From the IMG/VR virus record IMGVR_UViG_3300038427_000656, positions 1 to 64,000 of that record: a stretch of 64,000 nt of DNA; one strand, written 5' to 3'. The notes beneath the pieces were generated by a model. The model did no database searches. It was not told where the DNA came from and worked only from the letters and a program-made list of their open reading frames with translations. Position 1 is the stretch's first letter. Each line of letters begins with the position of its first letter. This DNA is from a virus. The translations under genes were made by a program, and so were the position numbers. Below, piece by piece: positions 1 through 8,507 of the stretch.

Positions 1-282
1 TTATTTTCCAAGATACTTTTTGACCCAAGGTGATAGAGGAAATCTATGAGGTTTTGATACTTTTATTATTTGTTCATCTGTGGCTTCTAATGGACTGATT
101 GACCCTCTAAACATAATAAGATACTTATTTTGTCGTTTACCTACAATTATTGCTGGAAGATTATCAAACCCCAATGGAGAATTAGGTCCTGTTAATGGAC
201 CCTTCCCAGTTGTAAGAACAAAATCTCCCACTTTTAAATTTTCACCTTGAAATTCAGTTAATAATGATTTAAGTTTAATCAT
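1..282 (-). CDS. Small unknown protein with capsid-targeting-like N-terminus
   Basis: 93 aa, ATG start at 282, TAA stop at the window edge, so complete. The protein opens with MIKLKSLLTE followed by a basic, compact beta-rich looking body. The first ten residues resemble a T4-type capsid-targeting peptide ending in L-x-E, the sequence type cut by the gp21 prohead protease; similar starts occur in several other proteins of this window. The start overlaps the end of the next upstream gene by 8 bases, so the two are probably translated together. Function unknown; packaging into the head is an inference from the N-terminus and neighbours only. Confidence 0.7.
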   Translation of the reverse strand: MIKLKSLLTEFQGENLKVGDFVLTTGKGPLTGPNSPLGFDNLPAIIVGKRQNKYLIMFRGSISPLEATDEQIIKVSKPHRFPLSPWVKKYLGK

Positions 283-1603
283 AATAGGTTATATTAAATG
301 GTCCTTGTTTTGCCACATCACCGATTGCTTCAAATAAATTACTTCTTCTAGTCGCTAATATTTTTGTTTGTAAATATCTACGCAATGCTGCCAAGTGTTT
401 ACATAAGCCTTCACCATAATCATAAGCTGGTTTTGGTTTTCTATTAATACAACCGCTTAAACTGTCAGGTCCAATATCACTTGCACCTTTTTGAGTATCA
501 TTATAAGCAAATCTATACATGAAATCAGGACAACTACAATCAACTTTACACTCTAAATTCATAGCATCATCACTTCGTTCTACTCTACCTTTTAAGAATG
601 TAATATGACCTTCAAATGGTTCATCAGTTACAGTGGTTTGTGGACTGGATTTATATCTGAAATTCCATTGTTCTAATCCCTCTTCAATACTAACAGGAAT
701 AGAGCGAACTCTTACATTTGCTGCACGTTCTTTTCTTTCAGGAGTTGTTAAAGCTAAAAGTTCTTTATAAGTCATTGTTTCTTTAAGAAATATTCCTTCC
801 TGTAACAAATTTTCAATTCTTCCACTCGTATCATCTCTAATTGTGTCACAATTCTTTTCTATTGCAAAATTCTTCATTGCTTTTATTTTTTGTGGAGAAG
901 GCGGAAATCCTTTTTTATAATTATATGTCAGAATATCACCATCAAAATAACCAACTTTGACAACTCTAACAAATCCCAATTCATACATTCTATTATAAAC
1001 ACCCACATCATCATAATCACCATAAGATAATTTTTTTCCCATATTCTCTAAATAATTTCTTGCCCAATTTGCATGTCCTTCCCACGGAACTCTTTGAAAC
1101 TGTAAATTTGGTTCTAACCAATAATATTCATTCTCTTCTCTTTCGTTTAGAAGAATTTGTTGAACAATTTCTTTTAGAAGCAATTTTAATTCACTTCTTT
1201 TTATCAGTGTAGCATTCTCAAATACAATGAATTTTGGACGCCCAGCGCCAAATGTATTAATTAGTTTTTGATAAAGTAATTGTGGTATGTCATCTTCTGA
1301 TGGCCTTCTATTACCAAATTTTCTAAGTTCATGTGCAGGAAAAACCACAGATATTGTATTCTTTTTAGCATCATACCAACCTCTAAAATAATTTTCTCTA
1401 TCAATACCAAAGTTGATACCATGCGTTTGTCCTTTTTTGTAGCGCAATATGTCATTTTTATAAATCCAACACCAATTTTTCCACGAAATATCTTCACCAT
1501 CTTCATCTGACTGTCCTATTGACCAATAAGAGAGAGCCAATGCTTCTTTTTCAGCATCTGACATATTATCATGATATGATTCCTTAAAAATAAAATCGGT
1601 CAT
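275..1603 (-). CDS. Composite protein: internal targeting-like helix plus SWIM-type zinc motif
   Basis: 442 aa. Three parts are visible. Residues 1-130 form an acidic/aromatic domain of unknown fold. Around residues 134-153 lies a helix KRSELKLLLKEIVQQI, nearly the same as the N-termini of neighbouring proteins, as if a second protein had been fused here. The C-terminal part has CxC at 356/358 and CxH at 401/403 (CSCPDF and CKHLAAL), the pattern of a SWIM zinc finger with a long insertion containing another Cys at 385. SWIM domains usually bind DNA or proteins. The first ATG at 1603 is used; a TATTTATA element lies just upstream. Possible internal head protein cut at the internal L-x-E site; this is inference. 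Confidence 0.75.
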   Translation of the reverse strand: MTDFIFKESYHDNMSDAEKEALALSYWSIGQSDEDGEDISWKNWCWIYKNDILRYKKGQTHGINFGIDRENYFRGWYDAKKNTISVVFPAHELRKFGNRRPSEDDIPQLLYQKLINTFGAGRPKFIVFENATLIKRSELKLLLKEIVQQILLNEREENEYYWLEPNLQFQRVPWEGHANWARNYLENMGKKLSYGDYDDVGVYNRMYELGFVRVVKVGYFDGDILTYNYKKGFPPSPQKIKAMKNFAIEKNCDTIRDDTSGRIENLLQEGIFLKETMTYKELLALTTPERKERAANVRVRSIPVSIEEGLEQWNFRYKSSPQTTVTDEPFEGHITFLKGRVERSDDAMNLECKVDCSCPDFMYRFAYNDTQKGASDIGPDSLSGCINRKPKPAYDYGEGLCKHLAALRRYLQTKILATRRSNLFEAIGDVAKQGPFNITYYD

Positions 1604-1608
1604 ATTGA

Positions 1609-1616
1609 TATAAATA
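1609..1616 (-). promoter_or_regulatory. TATTTATA element upstream of the SWIM protein
   Basis: On the coding strand the sequence reads TATTTATA 5 to 13 bases before the ATG at 1603. It is one of a series of identical strand-oriented elements placed before gene starts in this window; candidate late promoter or leader element. Confidence 0.4.
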
Positions 1617-1624
1617 TAAAAATT

Positions 1625-2014
1625 TTAAAGGTTAGTTGGAGTAGTTTTAACTATGGAATAATATACATCATTATTTTCACCATAATCATATACATCCTTT
1701 ACTAAAATTCTTAAAATTTTCTCACCCGGTACATGCCATTTTCCATCAGGTGGACCAGCATGTTTTAACCCACCAAGACTGGTAGCTGCAAATACATTTC
1801 CCTTACTACTATGAAGTATAATCAACAACCCTTTTGATATTGGATGAAAAATTGAAAATTGAATTGAATAATCAATAGGTAAACTCTGTACTATTTTCCA
1901 TAGTTCTTCTTCATCATCAGGTATTAACTTTTGTGGAGTTGGTTCACCAAACTGTTCTTTAAAAATACAATATACAATCTCTTTAATAAGTTGTTTAAGT
2001 TGACTTTGCTTCAT
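1625..2014 (-). CDS. Unknown protein with clear capsid-targeting-like N-terminal helix
   Basis: 129 aa, ATG at 2014. It begins MKQSQLKQLIKEIVYCIFKE, the clearest N-terminal example of the recurring K-x-S-Q-L-K-x-L-I-K-E-I-V helix; the L-I-K-E tetrapeptide would suit cleavage by a T4-type prohead protease. The remainder is a small alpha/beta domain with no family I recognise. It follows the terminator of the fibre/methyltransferase cassette and starts the downstream group ending at the window edge. Possible packaged internal protein, by inference. Confidence 0.75.
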   Translation of the reverse strand: MKQSQLKQLIKEIVYCIFKEQFGEPTPQKLIPDDEEELWKIVQSLPIDYSIQFSIFHPISKGLLIILHSSKGNVFAATSLGGLKHAGPPDGKWHVPGEKILRILVKDVYDYGENNDVYYSIVKTTPTNL

Positions 2015-2021
2015 ATTCTAA

Positions 2022-2029
2022 TATAAATA
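2022..2029 (-). promoter_or_regulatory. TATTTATA element upstream of 129-aa protein
   Basis: Coding-strand TATTTATA, 7 to 15 bases before the ATG at 2014. Same orientation and similar spacing as the other copies. Confidence 0.4.
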
Positions 2030-2043
2030 TTCAATTTTTATTG

Positions 2044-2067
2044 AATAAATGCAAAAGAAAAGAGCCG
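2044..2067. repeat. 24-bp direct repeat, copy 1
   Basis: These 24 bases are identical to 3646-3669. The repeat covers the T-tract and first part of the stem of the terminators that close the fibre gene and the capsid gene. The two copies bracket the fibre plus methyltransferase segment, so they could have served as recombination points for cassette gain or loss. Confidence 0.8.
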
Positions 2068-2081
2068 AAGAAATTCGGCTC
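2051..2081 (-). terminator. Rho-independent terminator after the small fibre gene
   Basis: Perfect 8-bp stem (GAGCCGAA at 2062-2069 with TTCGGCTC at 2074-2081), 4-base loop, and on the minus strand a following TTTTCTTTT tract. It sits 20 bases past the stop of the gene ending at 2103. Confidence 0.85.
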
Positions 2082-2102
2082 CTTTGTATTCAAATATTAA
2101 AA

Positions 2103-2657
2103 TTATTCTGCATTCACTTGAATTACAAAATTATTCCATGATGATAACCCACCTATAGGATTATCACCATAAGTAGTAGCTTTCCAAAGTGCCCAACTAG
2201 CTTCATAACCAACAGTACGATTAGTAGTCCTAACAGTAACAATATTTTCATTAATATTCCAAAAGATTTGACCAGTACTGGCACCACCCACGGTTGCTGC
2301 GCCATTAATAGTGCTAATATCTAACAATGACCCTGATTGATAACCACTAGTCCCATCATTATTAATACACAAGATTCCTACTCCTGTTCTAAAAGGAATA
2401 AACGGTAACGAAATATTGTACATATATGGTCCACTTGCAAATGACGCAGTAGTTGTATATCTCAAAACAGAGGTTGGTGGTGCCCAAGATGATGACATAG
2501 ATGAACTTGCCCAAGAACATGAAATCTGTTGTTGTGTTAATAACGTCCAAGATGAGCTTATAGCATAGCTTGAACTAATTGATTGATCTGCAAATGAAGC
2601 AGATGTTAAAACTAAAGATGCTGAAGTATCACATAAATGGATAGATAGATTTGTCAT
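2103..2657 (-). CDS. Small tail-fibre/appendage protein with S-S-Y-A type repeats
   Basis: 184 aa. The N-terminal half consists of short repeats such as SSSYAISSSW and SCSWASSSM, the same Ser/Ala/aromatic pattern as the large fibre genes at 56.6-60.6 kb and 32.7-33.4 kb; such repeats suggest a trimeric fibrous shaft. The C-terminal ~90 residues look like a compact globular tip domain. It is transcribed after the methyltransferase and ends at a strong terminator. Likely an exposed head or tail decoration; the receptor is unknown. Confidence 0.75.
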   Translation of the reverse strand: MTNLSIHLCDTSASLVLTSASFADQSISSSYAISSSWTLLTQQQISCSWASSSMSSSWAPPTSVLRYTTTASFASGPYMYNISLPFIPFRTGVGILCINNDGTSGYQSGSLLDISTINGAATVGGASTGQIFWNINENIVTVRTTNRTVGYEASWALWKATTYGDNPIGGLSSWNNFVIQVNAE

Positions 2658-2691
2658 AATATTTTAACTGTTAAATATAACTTTATTGCAC

Positions 2692-2699
2692 TATAAATA
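2692..2699 (-). promoter_or_regulatory. TATTTATA element upstream of the small fibre
   Basis: Coding-strand TATTTATA, 34-42 bases before the ATG at 2657, between the methyltransferase stop and the fibre start. Confidence 0.4.
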
Positions 2700-2738
2700 T
2701 CTAAAAATAAAATATTATTTCAAATTTCTTTCTTTATT

Positions 2739-3596
2739 TTAACCTAAATTTTTTTTATTTATAGCCACAAATCTCATAGTACTTTTATGATTAAGTATAT
2801 AATCTTTTAAATCAGTAAAAATTCTTTGCCTAAAAATATAACTTGGAAGAGAATTTTGGTCATACAAAAGACCTGTAGTATAAAAAATATAATCCTTTTG
2901 AGGTATATAATCACATAATTTTTCTATATTCCAACCAAGTTCTATACATTCATTTCTATGTGTTTCAATAAATAAATCTACAGCATCGTTTGATAATGTT
3001 TCTTGAGCTTTTTCAAGTATTGGTACTTCGTATCCCTCTACATCTATTTTTATTAAATTTGGTTTTATATTATTTGATTTAACAAAATTATCTAAGGTAT
3101 CAATATTAACTTCATGTATTTTAGCATTTTCAGGATTACTATTAATCTCAGCATCAGACACTTTAAAGTTTGGGTCGTTTGTAAATCGTGCCATATTAGT
3201 ATTGTGATAATAACATTTTCCAACATAATTATTTAACCCAATTGGATGTGTACTTAAATTCCAATTATTTAATTTAGCAGTATTTTGTAATCTCTCACAA
3301 TGAGAACGAATAGGTTCTATTGAATAACATCGATGGTCTTTTACTAAAGAACAATATACCGAAGAAACTATTCCACAATATGTTCCAATATCAATAAAAA
3401 CACTCGGAGAATTTTCTATACAATATAATTTAAAAGCTGTCATTTCAGAAACTATTTCTGGGTTTGAATTCCAGATAGATTCTGGTCCCACTTCAATACA
3501 CTTATACCGTCTATGCCATTCATAAATATTATCGTCCATTTTCCATTCTACACCATGTACATTCGCTATTTTCATAATTTTTGATTTATATTCCAT
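2739..3596 (-). CDS. FkbM-family methyltransferase
   Basis: 285 aa from the ATG at 3596; the frame is open to a TTG at 3656, but that overlaps the capsid-gene terminator, so the internal ATG is preferred. Visible FkbM features: an SAM-binding motif FIDIGTYCGIVSS, then SIEP, and the characteristic IDTLDNF followed by NLIKIDVEGYEVPIL. FkbM enzymes are SAM-dependent O-methyltransferases, often acting on sugars. It lies between the major capsid gene and a fibre gene, inside a segment bracketed by a 24-bp repeat, so methylation of a virion glycan or of host surface sugar is plausible but unproven. Confidence 0.88.
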   Translation of the reverse strand: MEYKSKIMKIANVHGVEWKMDDNIYEWHRRYKCIEVGPESIWNSNPEIVSEMTAFKLYCIENSPSVFIDIGTYCGIVSSVYCSLVKDHRCYSIEPIRSHCERLQNTAKLNNWNLSTHPIGLNNYVGKCYYHNTNMARFTNDPNFKVSDAEINSNPENAKIHEVNIDTLDNFVKSNNIKPNLIKIDVEGYEVPILEKAQETLSNDAVDLFIETHRNECIELGWNIEKLCDYIPQKDYIFYTTGLLYDQNSLPSYIFRQRIFTDLKDYILNHKSTMRFVAINKKNLG

Positions 3597-3645
3597 AGAT
3601 ATCAAAATTCTACAATAAAATCTAAACAAGAATGAAATAAAATTA

Positions 3646-3669
3646 AATAAATGCAAAAGAAAAGAGCCG
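3646..3669. repeat. 24-bp direct repeat, copy 2
   Basis: Identical to 2044-2067. It overlaps the terminator after the capsid gene and the possible upstream extension of the methyltransferase frame. Confidence 0.8.
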
Positions 3670-3683
3670 TATTTCTACGGCTC
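3653..3683 (-). terminator. Strong terminator after the major capsid gene
   Basis: Perfect 8-bp stem (3664-3671 with 3676-3683), TTTC/GAAA loop, TTTTCTTTT on the minus strand and CTTTTTT on the plus strand, so it could work both ways. It lies 31 bases past the capsid stop and probably limits read-through into the methyltransferase cassette. Confidence 0.88.
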
Positions 3684-3713
3684 CTTTTTTGTTTAATTGA
3701 TTATCTGTTAAGA

Positions 3714-5561
3714 TTATACCGTGTCCAAATCGGCAATGTAAATCTTGCCATAGAATTCAGGACGAACAATCTTCTTCGCGTAACGGGTCATTACACCACG
3801 TCTTGGCGTGAAGTTCACAGGGTCATACACTAACGGTGTCTGAACCAATGGAATGTATGGAGCATATACTGCACCAGTTTCCAAGAAGTTATTACCACGG
3901 AAGCCCATTAGAATGATATTATCAGTCATATATGGGTTCTTGTAAACTTGGAACCTTGAAGCAAATGAACCAACCCTTGAAACGCCCATAGCAAACTTTG
4001 CTTGGTCGCCATCGGTATTCACTACGAATCCCGGAATAGATTCAAGAACAGTTGCCACTGTTGGGGAGATAACCATGAAGTTAGCACCACCACGAAGCGT
4101 CAATTGGTGAATCCTGTTGGATACCTTTTGAATCTTGTTACCAAGAGTTTGGTACCATGTTGCCTTGGTGTAGTAACCACCAGTACCTGCCGTTGTTGTT
4201 TGAACGAATTGGTAAGTACCAGTTCCAGTAGGAACTATTTCCGTATTAAGCCTTGCACTCCAACGTTCAATATTGATAGGTAATACTGCGTTAATCAACA
4301 TATCAAGAATTTCAAGGTCAATTTCCATTGAAACATATTCAGACAACAGAGCAGTCAATTCTGCTTCTGCGTCAATGCTATGATAAGCATTCAAGTCTTG
4401 AGCAAGTTCAGGAGTCCAGACAGCTTTCAACTTACGTGTCTTAGCTACGATTGGTTCGGAGTTAAGTTGCAAGTTTACTTCTGGAATACCGATATCCTTG
4501 TTAAGACCAGTATCAGTAGTTGACTTACCTGTTCCATAAACAAATCCCGTATCAGTACCAGTAGCATTAGCATTGTTTGGATTATCTTCGAAGTCACCAC
4601 GGTCTTGTGGGCTTGGTTGAACTGTGTAATAAATATTACCAGTGAAGGAACCAGTAGCACCAGCCGAAGCTGATAAGACAAACTGGATTTCACCAACCTG
4701 AGCACCACCAGCATCGATACCAGTACCCACTACAAATTTTGTAAATGGTGGGAAATACATAGGACCGGAGCCGGCAGCACTACCTGATTGAAATGAAGCA
4801 GTTAGCCCTGCTGTAGATCCAGTAACAATGCTATATGGCATGAATGAACGAACAGCTAATGGGTCAAACGGATTACCTTGACTAGTCGTAGTACTATAAA
4901 AATTTGAAGTTTTAAAAGTAATAAGCTGATTGTTATTAAACGATGCTGAAATACTATTCAAAATTCCTTGTACTGAACCAGATGAGGCATATTGAGTATA
5001 ATAATTAGCCAACCAGTCAATATCTTCCAATGTTGATGTAGCTGCACTAAATGTTACTGCAGTTGCAGCTTTTTGATTAATGGTGTAACCATATCGGCCT
5101 GCGCCGTATAGACCACCGCCGAATGTATCAGTAGAACCTAGTTTAGCACCAGTACCACCGAACAATGATTGATAATATGAACCTGATGTATCGGCAGGAT
5201 TACCACCGTGAGGTGAGCCATACTTGAAATCCAAGTAGAACACAAGACCAGATGGGAGGTTCATAGGCTGAACGGATACGAATTCCTTCGCAGCAAATTC
5301 AGCAAATACACGTCTGACCAACGGGAGAGCTACGCCAGCCCACTGTTCAGAGTTTGCGGAAGTACCAGTAGCAGTTGCTTCTTCAATCAGTTGTTTAGCC
5401 TGATTTTCGAGCAAGACCGACATATTGGACTTCTCAATATCACTCTTAATACCATCAAGAAGACCGGTTTTATCCCACTTGGTCACAAGACCACGGGTTT
5501 CCTGCATCAAACGAGCTTGAGGATTGAGAGTGTTTGTTAACAATGATTTAATATTTTCCAT
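3714..5561 (-). CDS. 23: Major capsid protein, T4 gp23 type
   Basis: 615 aa; T4 gp23 is about 521 aa. The N-terminal ~65 residues form a helical propeptide ending near QLIEEATATGTS, a good gp21-type L/I-x-E cleavage site. The following region AGVALPLVRRVFAEF and VSVQPMNLPSGLVFYLDFKYG matches the conserved gp23 start (VQPMN-P-G-VF). Near the C-terminus GGANFMVISPTVATVL is also gp23-like. A glycine/serine-rich stretch in the middle probably corresponds to an enlarged insertion domain. The gene follows the scaffold gene and ends in a strong terminator, as expected for the most abundant late protein. Confidence 0.95.
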   Translation of the reverse strand: MENIKSLLTNTLNPQARLMQETRGLVTKWDKTGLLDGIKSDIEKSNMSVLLENQAKQLIEEATATGTSANSEQWAGVALPLVRRVFAEFAAKEFVSVQPMNLPSGLVFYLDFKYGSPHGGNPADTSGSYYQSLFGGTGAKLGSTDTFGGGLYGAGRYGYTINQKAATAVTFSAATSTLEDIDWLANYYTQYASSGSVQGILNSISASFNNNQLITFKTSNFYSTTTSQGNPFDPLAVRSFMPYSIVTGSTAGLTASFQSGSAAGSGPMYFPPFTKFVVGTGIDAGGAQVGEIQFVLSASAGATGSFTGNIYYTVQPSPQDRGDFEDNPNNANATGTDTGFVYGTGKSTTDTGLNKDIGIPEVNLQLNSEPIVAKTRKLKAVWTPELAQDLNAYHSIDAEAELTALLSEYVSMEIDLEILDMLINAVLPINIERWSARLNTEIVPTGTGTYQFVQTTTAGTGGYYTKATWYQTLGNKIQKVSNRIHQLTLRGGANFMVISPTVATVLESIPGFVVNTDGDQAKFAMGVSRVGSFASRFQVYKNPYMTDNIILMGFRGNNFLETGAVYAPYIPLVQTPLVYDPVNFTPRRGVMTRYAKKIVRPEFYGKIYIADLDTV

Positions 5562-5603
5562 ATATTGTTTTTTCTCTATTTTTATTTTTTGCTCACTAGA
5601 TTA

Positions 5604-7196
5604 TTACTTCTTTTCAGGAGTAGTAGTCTTCGGTGTATCTTTGATTCCAGCGAGCTTCTTGAATCTAAGAGCCATCTCATTACCTTCAGTAATTAACTTG
5701 GAAGGTTTTGTTGATGACACCGGCTTTGATGCGAATCCTTCGGTAATTTGCTTAACTTGTCCCTTTTGCGAAACCGGTTTTACAACCGATTTTACAGAGT
5801 GGGTTTTTGTCATTTGCGTACCGAAATTCAAGGACTCCGCCAATAGGGCGTAGGCCAGCTTGACTTCACGAACACTTTTTGTTAGGTCAAATGATTCAAC
5901 GATTTTCATACGATATGAATCGTCCAAAACACCTGCGAATTCTTTAAACAACTTGTTCGTGTAAAGTAGTTTAGCATTCAACAGATTGACCTCATTAATT
6001 TGTCCACGGAGGAATTCAATGGTTTTATAGGCTTCTTTCAAAGCAACCCTGTATTGAGATGCTTCTGCCATTGGTTTACCTGTTTCAGACCCACTACCAA
6101 TGTTGCCTTTACCTTGAATATTATGATTTTTACCCGGTAGCTGTCTCTTACTAGCATCTGGACCGGGTGGATAACCCTTTACACCACCGGTTTTGTCCTG
6201 ACCAGCAAGTTCTTTGGTTGGAAGACCTTGATTTTGTAAGGCTTCATCCATTTCTTCATACCCTTCTTCTTCCTCTTCTTCTTCGCCTTCTTCATTAAGA
6301 GCGGCGAGTAATTCATCTAGATTGATATTTTCTTCATCTTCTGCAGCTCCAACAGGTTCTTCAACCGGTTCTTCAGCAGGTTCTCTAACTGGTCGCCTAC
6401 TTGCTCCACCAGCATCCATAGCTGTTGGGGGGACTGTATCAGCTCCCGGTTCAGCTTCTGGTTCCGGTTCAAGATTAATATCAACTTCACTACCCGGTTC
6501 TGCTTCAATATTGGCAGCAGGTTCTTCGTCACCAGTAACGGGTTCTCTTTCATCACCAGTAACAGGCGATGACACTCCACCACTATCTTCTGGTGCTGGT
6601 GTTAGTTCTGGAGCAGCAGGTTCTTCTTCCGTTCTACCTTCTTCTTCCTCTGCTACTTCATTTTCCAACTCTGCAATAATTTCATCTAAATCTTCCGAAG
6701 TTAGACCAGCTTCTTCAACCCTACCCTCATCTTCCTCCTCGCCCTCTTCTTCCCTTCTACCTTCATCTTCCTCTTCGGCAGTTTCATCCATTTTCTTCCT
6801 ACCTTCATCTTCCTCTTCTTCTTCTTCGGCAGTTTCATTAACTTTCTTACCGAGTTTAGGAACGCCTGTTGGGCCTAATCCAGCTTGAACGGCTTTAAAA
6901 TCCACATCACCGGCGCCACCTTTTGGTGTTTTGGGATTACCTTTAGAAACGGCTTTGGTTGCTGGTCCCTTAGCTTCTCCACCACTTCCATGAACCTGAT
7001 TTGGAGCTTCTACTTCCTGTAGTCCCTCTTCTTGGTCTTCTTCTTCTTCGGATTCCTCTTTTAATTTGTCGGCAAACATTGCCTCAAAACGGGGAGCGAA
7101 GGCTTCTTCAAGAGCGGCTTTAGCATTGGCGAGAGCAGTGGCTCTTACTGCCTTAGCATCAGCAATCGCTTCTTTCAATAGTTCACTATTAATCAT
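5604..7196 (-). CDS. 22: Prohead core scaffolding protein, gp22-like, with acidic expansion
   Basis: 530 aa, about twice T4 gp22 (269 aa). Residues 1-45 form an Ala-rich helix beginning MINSELLKEAIADAKA. Residues ~50-320 are extremely rich in Glu, Pro and Gly, with repeated EEEDEGR blocks. The C-terminal third contains YKTIEFLRGQINEVNLLNAK and LLYTNKLFKEF, typical of gp22-type scaffolds, and a region with LDDSYRMKIVESFD. It sits directly before the capsid gene, the usual gp22-gp23 order. The protein would fill the prohead and be destroyed by the protease; the very long acidic insert is unusual. Confidence 0.88.
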   Translation of the reverse strand: MINSELLKEAIADAKAVRATALANAKAALEEAFAPRFEAMFADKLKEESEEEEDQEEGLQEVEAPNQVHGSGGEAKGPATKAVSKGNPKTPKGGAGDVDFKAVQAGLGPTGVPKLGKKVNETAEEEEEEDEGRKKMDETAEEEDEGRREEEGEEEDEGRVEEAGLTSEDLDEIIAELENEVAEEEEGRTEEEPAAPELTPAPEDSGGVSSPVTGDEREPVTGDEEPAANIEAEPGSEVDINLEPEPEAEPGADTVPPTAMDAGGASRRPVREPAEEPVEEPVGAAEDEENINLDELLAALNEEGEEEEEEEGYEEMDEALQNQGLPTKELAGQDKTGGVKGYPPGPDASKRQLPGKNHNIQGKGNIGSGSETGKPMAEASQYRVALKEAYKTIEFLRGQINEVNLLNAKLLYTNKLFKEFAGVLDDSYRMKIVESFDLTKSVREVKLAYALLAESLNFGTQMTKTHSVKSVVKPVSQKGQVKQITEGFASKPVSSTKPSKLITEGNEMALRFKKLAGIKDTPKTTTPEKK

Positions 7197-7423
7197 AAAA
7201 TTGTTTTCTTTGTTTTCTGAAGTTATTTGAACTCCAATGAAGTTTACGTTTTTGAATACGTGGCAGCAAATAGAAATTACTGCATTTCTGTAATATAAAT
7301 AGTATTATATTTTCTAAAATACAAAAAATTTTATTAAATAATAAAATTCTATTATGAAATGAAACTATATCTTACCTTAAAGAAACTGATATTTAACTAA
7401 AATTATGTAATATTTATTTATGT
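7197..7423. promoter_or_regulatory. Divergent intergenic control region
   Basis: 227 bases without a gene between the minus-strand scaffold gene and the plus-strand island; very AT-rich. It holds a TATTTATA element on the minus strand (7294-7301) and TATTTATT on the plus strand at 7411-7418, 6 bases before the ATG at 7424. It is the only place in the window where transcription diverges. Confidence 0.6.
7294..7301 (-). promoter_or_regulatory. TATTTATA element upstream of scaffold and capsid genes
   Basis: Coding-strand TATTTATA about 100 bases before the scaffold start at 7196, in the divergent region. The most plausible late promoter site for the scaffold-capsid unit. Confidence 0.45.
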
Positions 7424-8203
7424 ATGCCCAGCAAATCATTAAACCAACAAGAATTTTTTAAAAAAGTAAGACATGCAAAACATGACCCTGATTATGGAAG
7501 TGCATATGTTAGAAAAGTAGCAAATTCAATGAGTGACTCTGATATTGATGATTTTGCTAATTCTTTAGCTGAATTAAAAACCAAAAAAGCAGTATTGTCA
7601 ATTCTTAAAGATATTCGTGAACCGATGTATCTTGATGAAGTAGGTGAAGAATCTACTTCAATTGACCCAGTATCAACCACATTTCATGTAAAAGAAGAAT
7701 GGGCAACATATATAAAACCTTACATCGGTCAACCCTTTTCACCAAGAGAATTAGCTGCATTGGACAATTTCAAAGAAAAGAAACCAACCACTACTGCTAG
7801 AACCGAAATATGGTATAAAACTACAGACCCATTTGGAACCAGTCATGTTACCGTTATTAAGAAAATGAAAGATAGTGGTCAATTTTCTTTTACAGCTTTT
7901 CAAAAACATGACAGACCAATATCTGACGAAGAAAAAAAGAAAAAAGAACAAGAGAAACAAATGGCTACTGGTCTTGGCGGTACTGAAGCTGGATTAGGTA
8001 GCGCAGGCGGTCTTGGTGGACCACCAACATTTCCTCAAGGTGCAGTTCCTCCGGGTTCTCCAATTCCACCAGCCGCTGAACCTGAACAACAAGAAAAAGA
8101 AGAAGAAAAAGAAGATATCATCGTTACCAAATCTATTTTATTTAAAGATGATATTAAAGGCGCGGCTATTCTTGTAGAATTTCTAAAAAAATTAGACCTA
8201 TAA
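7424..8203 (+). CDS. Unknown plus-strand protein with low-complexity linker
   Basis: 259 aa, ATG at 7424 preceded by TATTTATT. Residues 1-165 are mixed alpha/beta: QEFFKKVRHAKHDPDYGSAY, later a beta-rich stretch TARTEIWYKTTDPFGTSHVT. Residues 165-225 are a Lys/Glu then Gly/Pro linker, followed by a last helical segment (SILFKDDIKGAAILVEFLKK). No recognised family. First gene of a four-frame plus-strand operon; the next gene starts 1 base after its stop. Probably structural or assembly-related by position only. Confidence 0.75.
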   Translation: MPSKSLNQQEFFKKVRHAKHDPDYGSAYVRKVANSMSDSDIDDFANSLAELKTKKAVLSILKDIREPMYLDEVGEESTSIDPVSTTFHVKEEWATYIKPYIGQPFSPRELAALDNFKEKKPTTTARTEIWYKTTDPFGTSHVTVIKKMKDSGQFSFTAFQKHDRPISDEEKKKKEQEKQMATGLGGTEAGLGSAGGLGGPPTFPQGAVPPGSPIPPAAEPEQQEKEEEKEDIIVTKSILFKDDIKGAAILVEFLKKLDL

Positions 8204-8204
8204 T

Positions 8205-8507
8205 ATGATTAAACTTACAGAATTATTAAAACATATTGTTAGCGACGAACGTGATAAAGGATTAACTCCGGTTGATAATTGGAAAGCAACCGATGCTATG
8301 TATCTTGAAGATATGGGTTTTAAAAATGATGGTATGTTTTATTATGCTCTTAAAAGACCAGAAATGAGATTAAGCCATAAAAAAGGCACAGGTTTTATTA
8401 TTGAAGATAGAACAAAAAAAGAAAAACGAACATTCCTAAAATTTAAAGACCTTGAAGAATATTTTGCTAATTATAAGCAAAAATGGGAAAACCGGCCCTA
8501 TTTATAA
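8205..8507 (+). CDS. Unknown small protein
   Basis: 100 aa, ATG immediately after the preceding stop (TAATATG arrangement), overlapping the next frame by 25 bases, so clearly part of one operon. It starts MIKLTELLKHIVSDE, loosely like the targeting helices found elsewhere in the window, followed by a small charged alpha/beta domain. No family recognised. Confidence 0.72.
   Translation: MIKLTELLKHIVSDERDKGLTPVDNWKATDAMYLEDMGFKNDGMFYYALKRPEMRLSHKKGTGFIIEDRTKKEKRTFLKFKDLEEYFANYKQKWENRPYL

Noticed and set aside
3597-3656. Longer start for the FkbM methyltransferase at TTG 3656
   Set aside because: It lies in the direct repeat/terminator region after the capsid gene; the added residues are hydrophobic and not FkbM-like.
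6322-6888. Long plus-strand frame rich in Ser, opposite the scaffold gene
   Set aside because: It is the antisense reading of the Glu-rich codons of gp22; no ribosome site and low-complexity composition.
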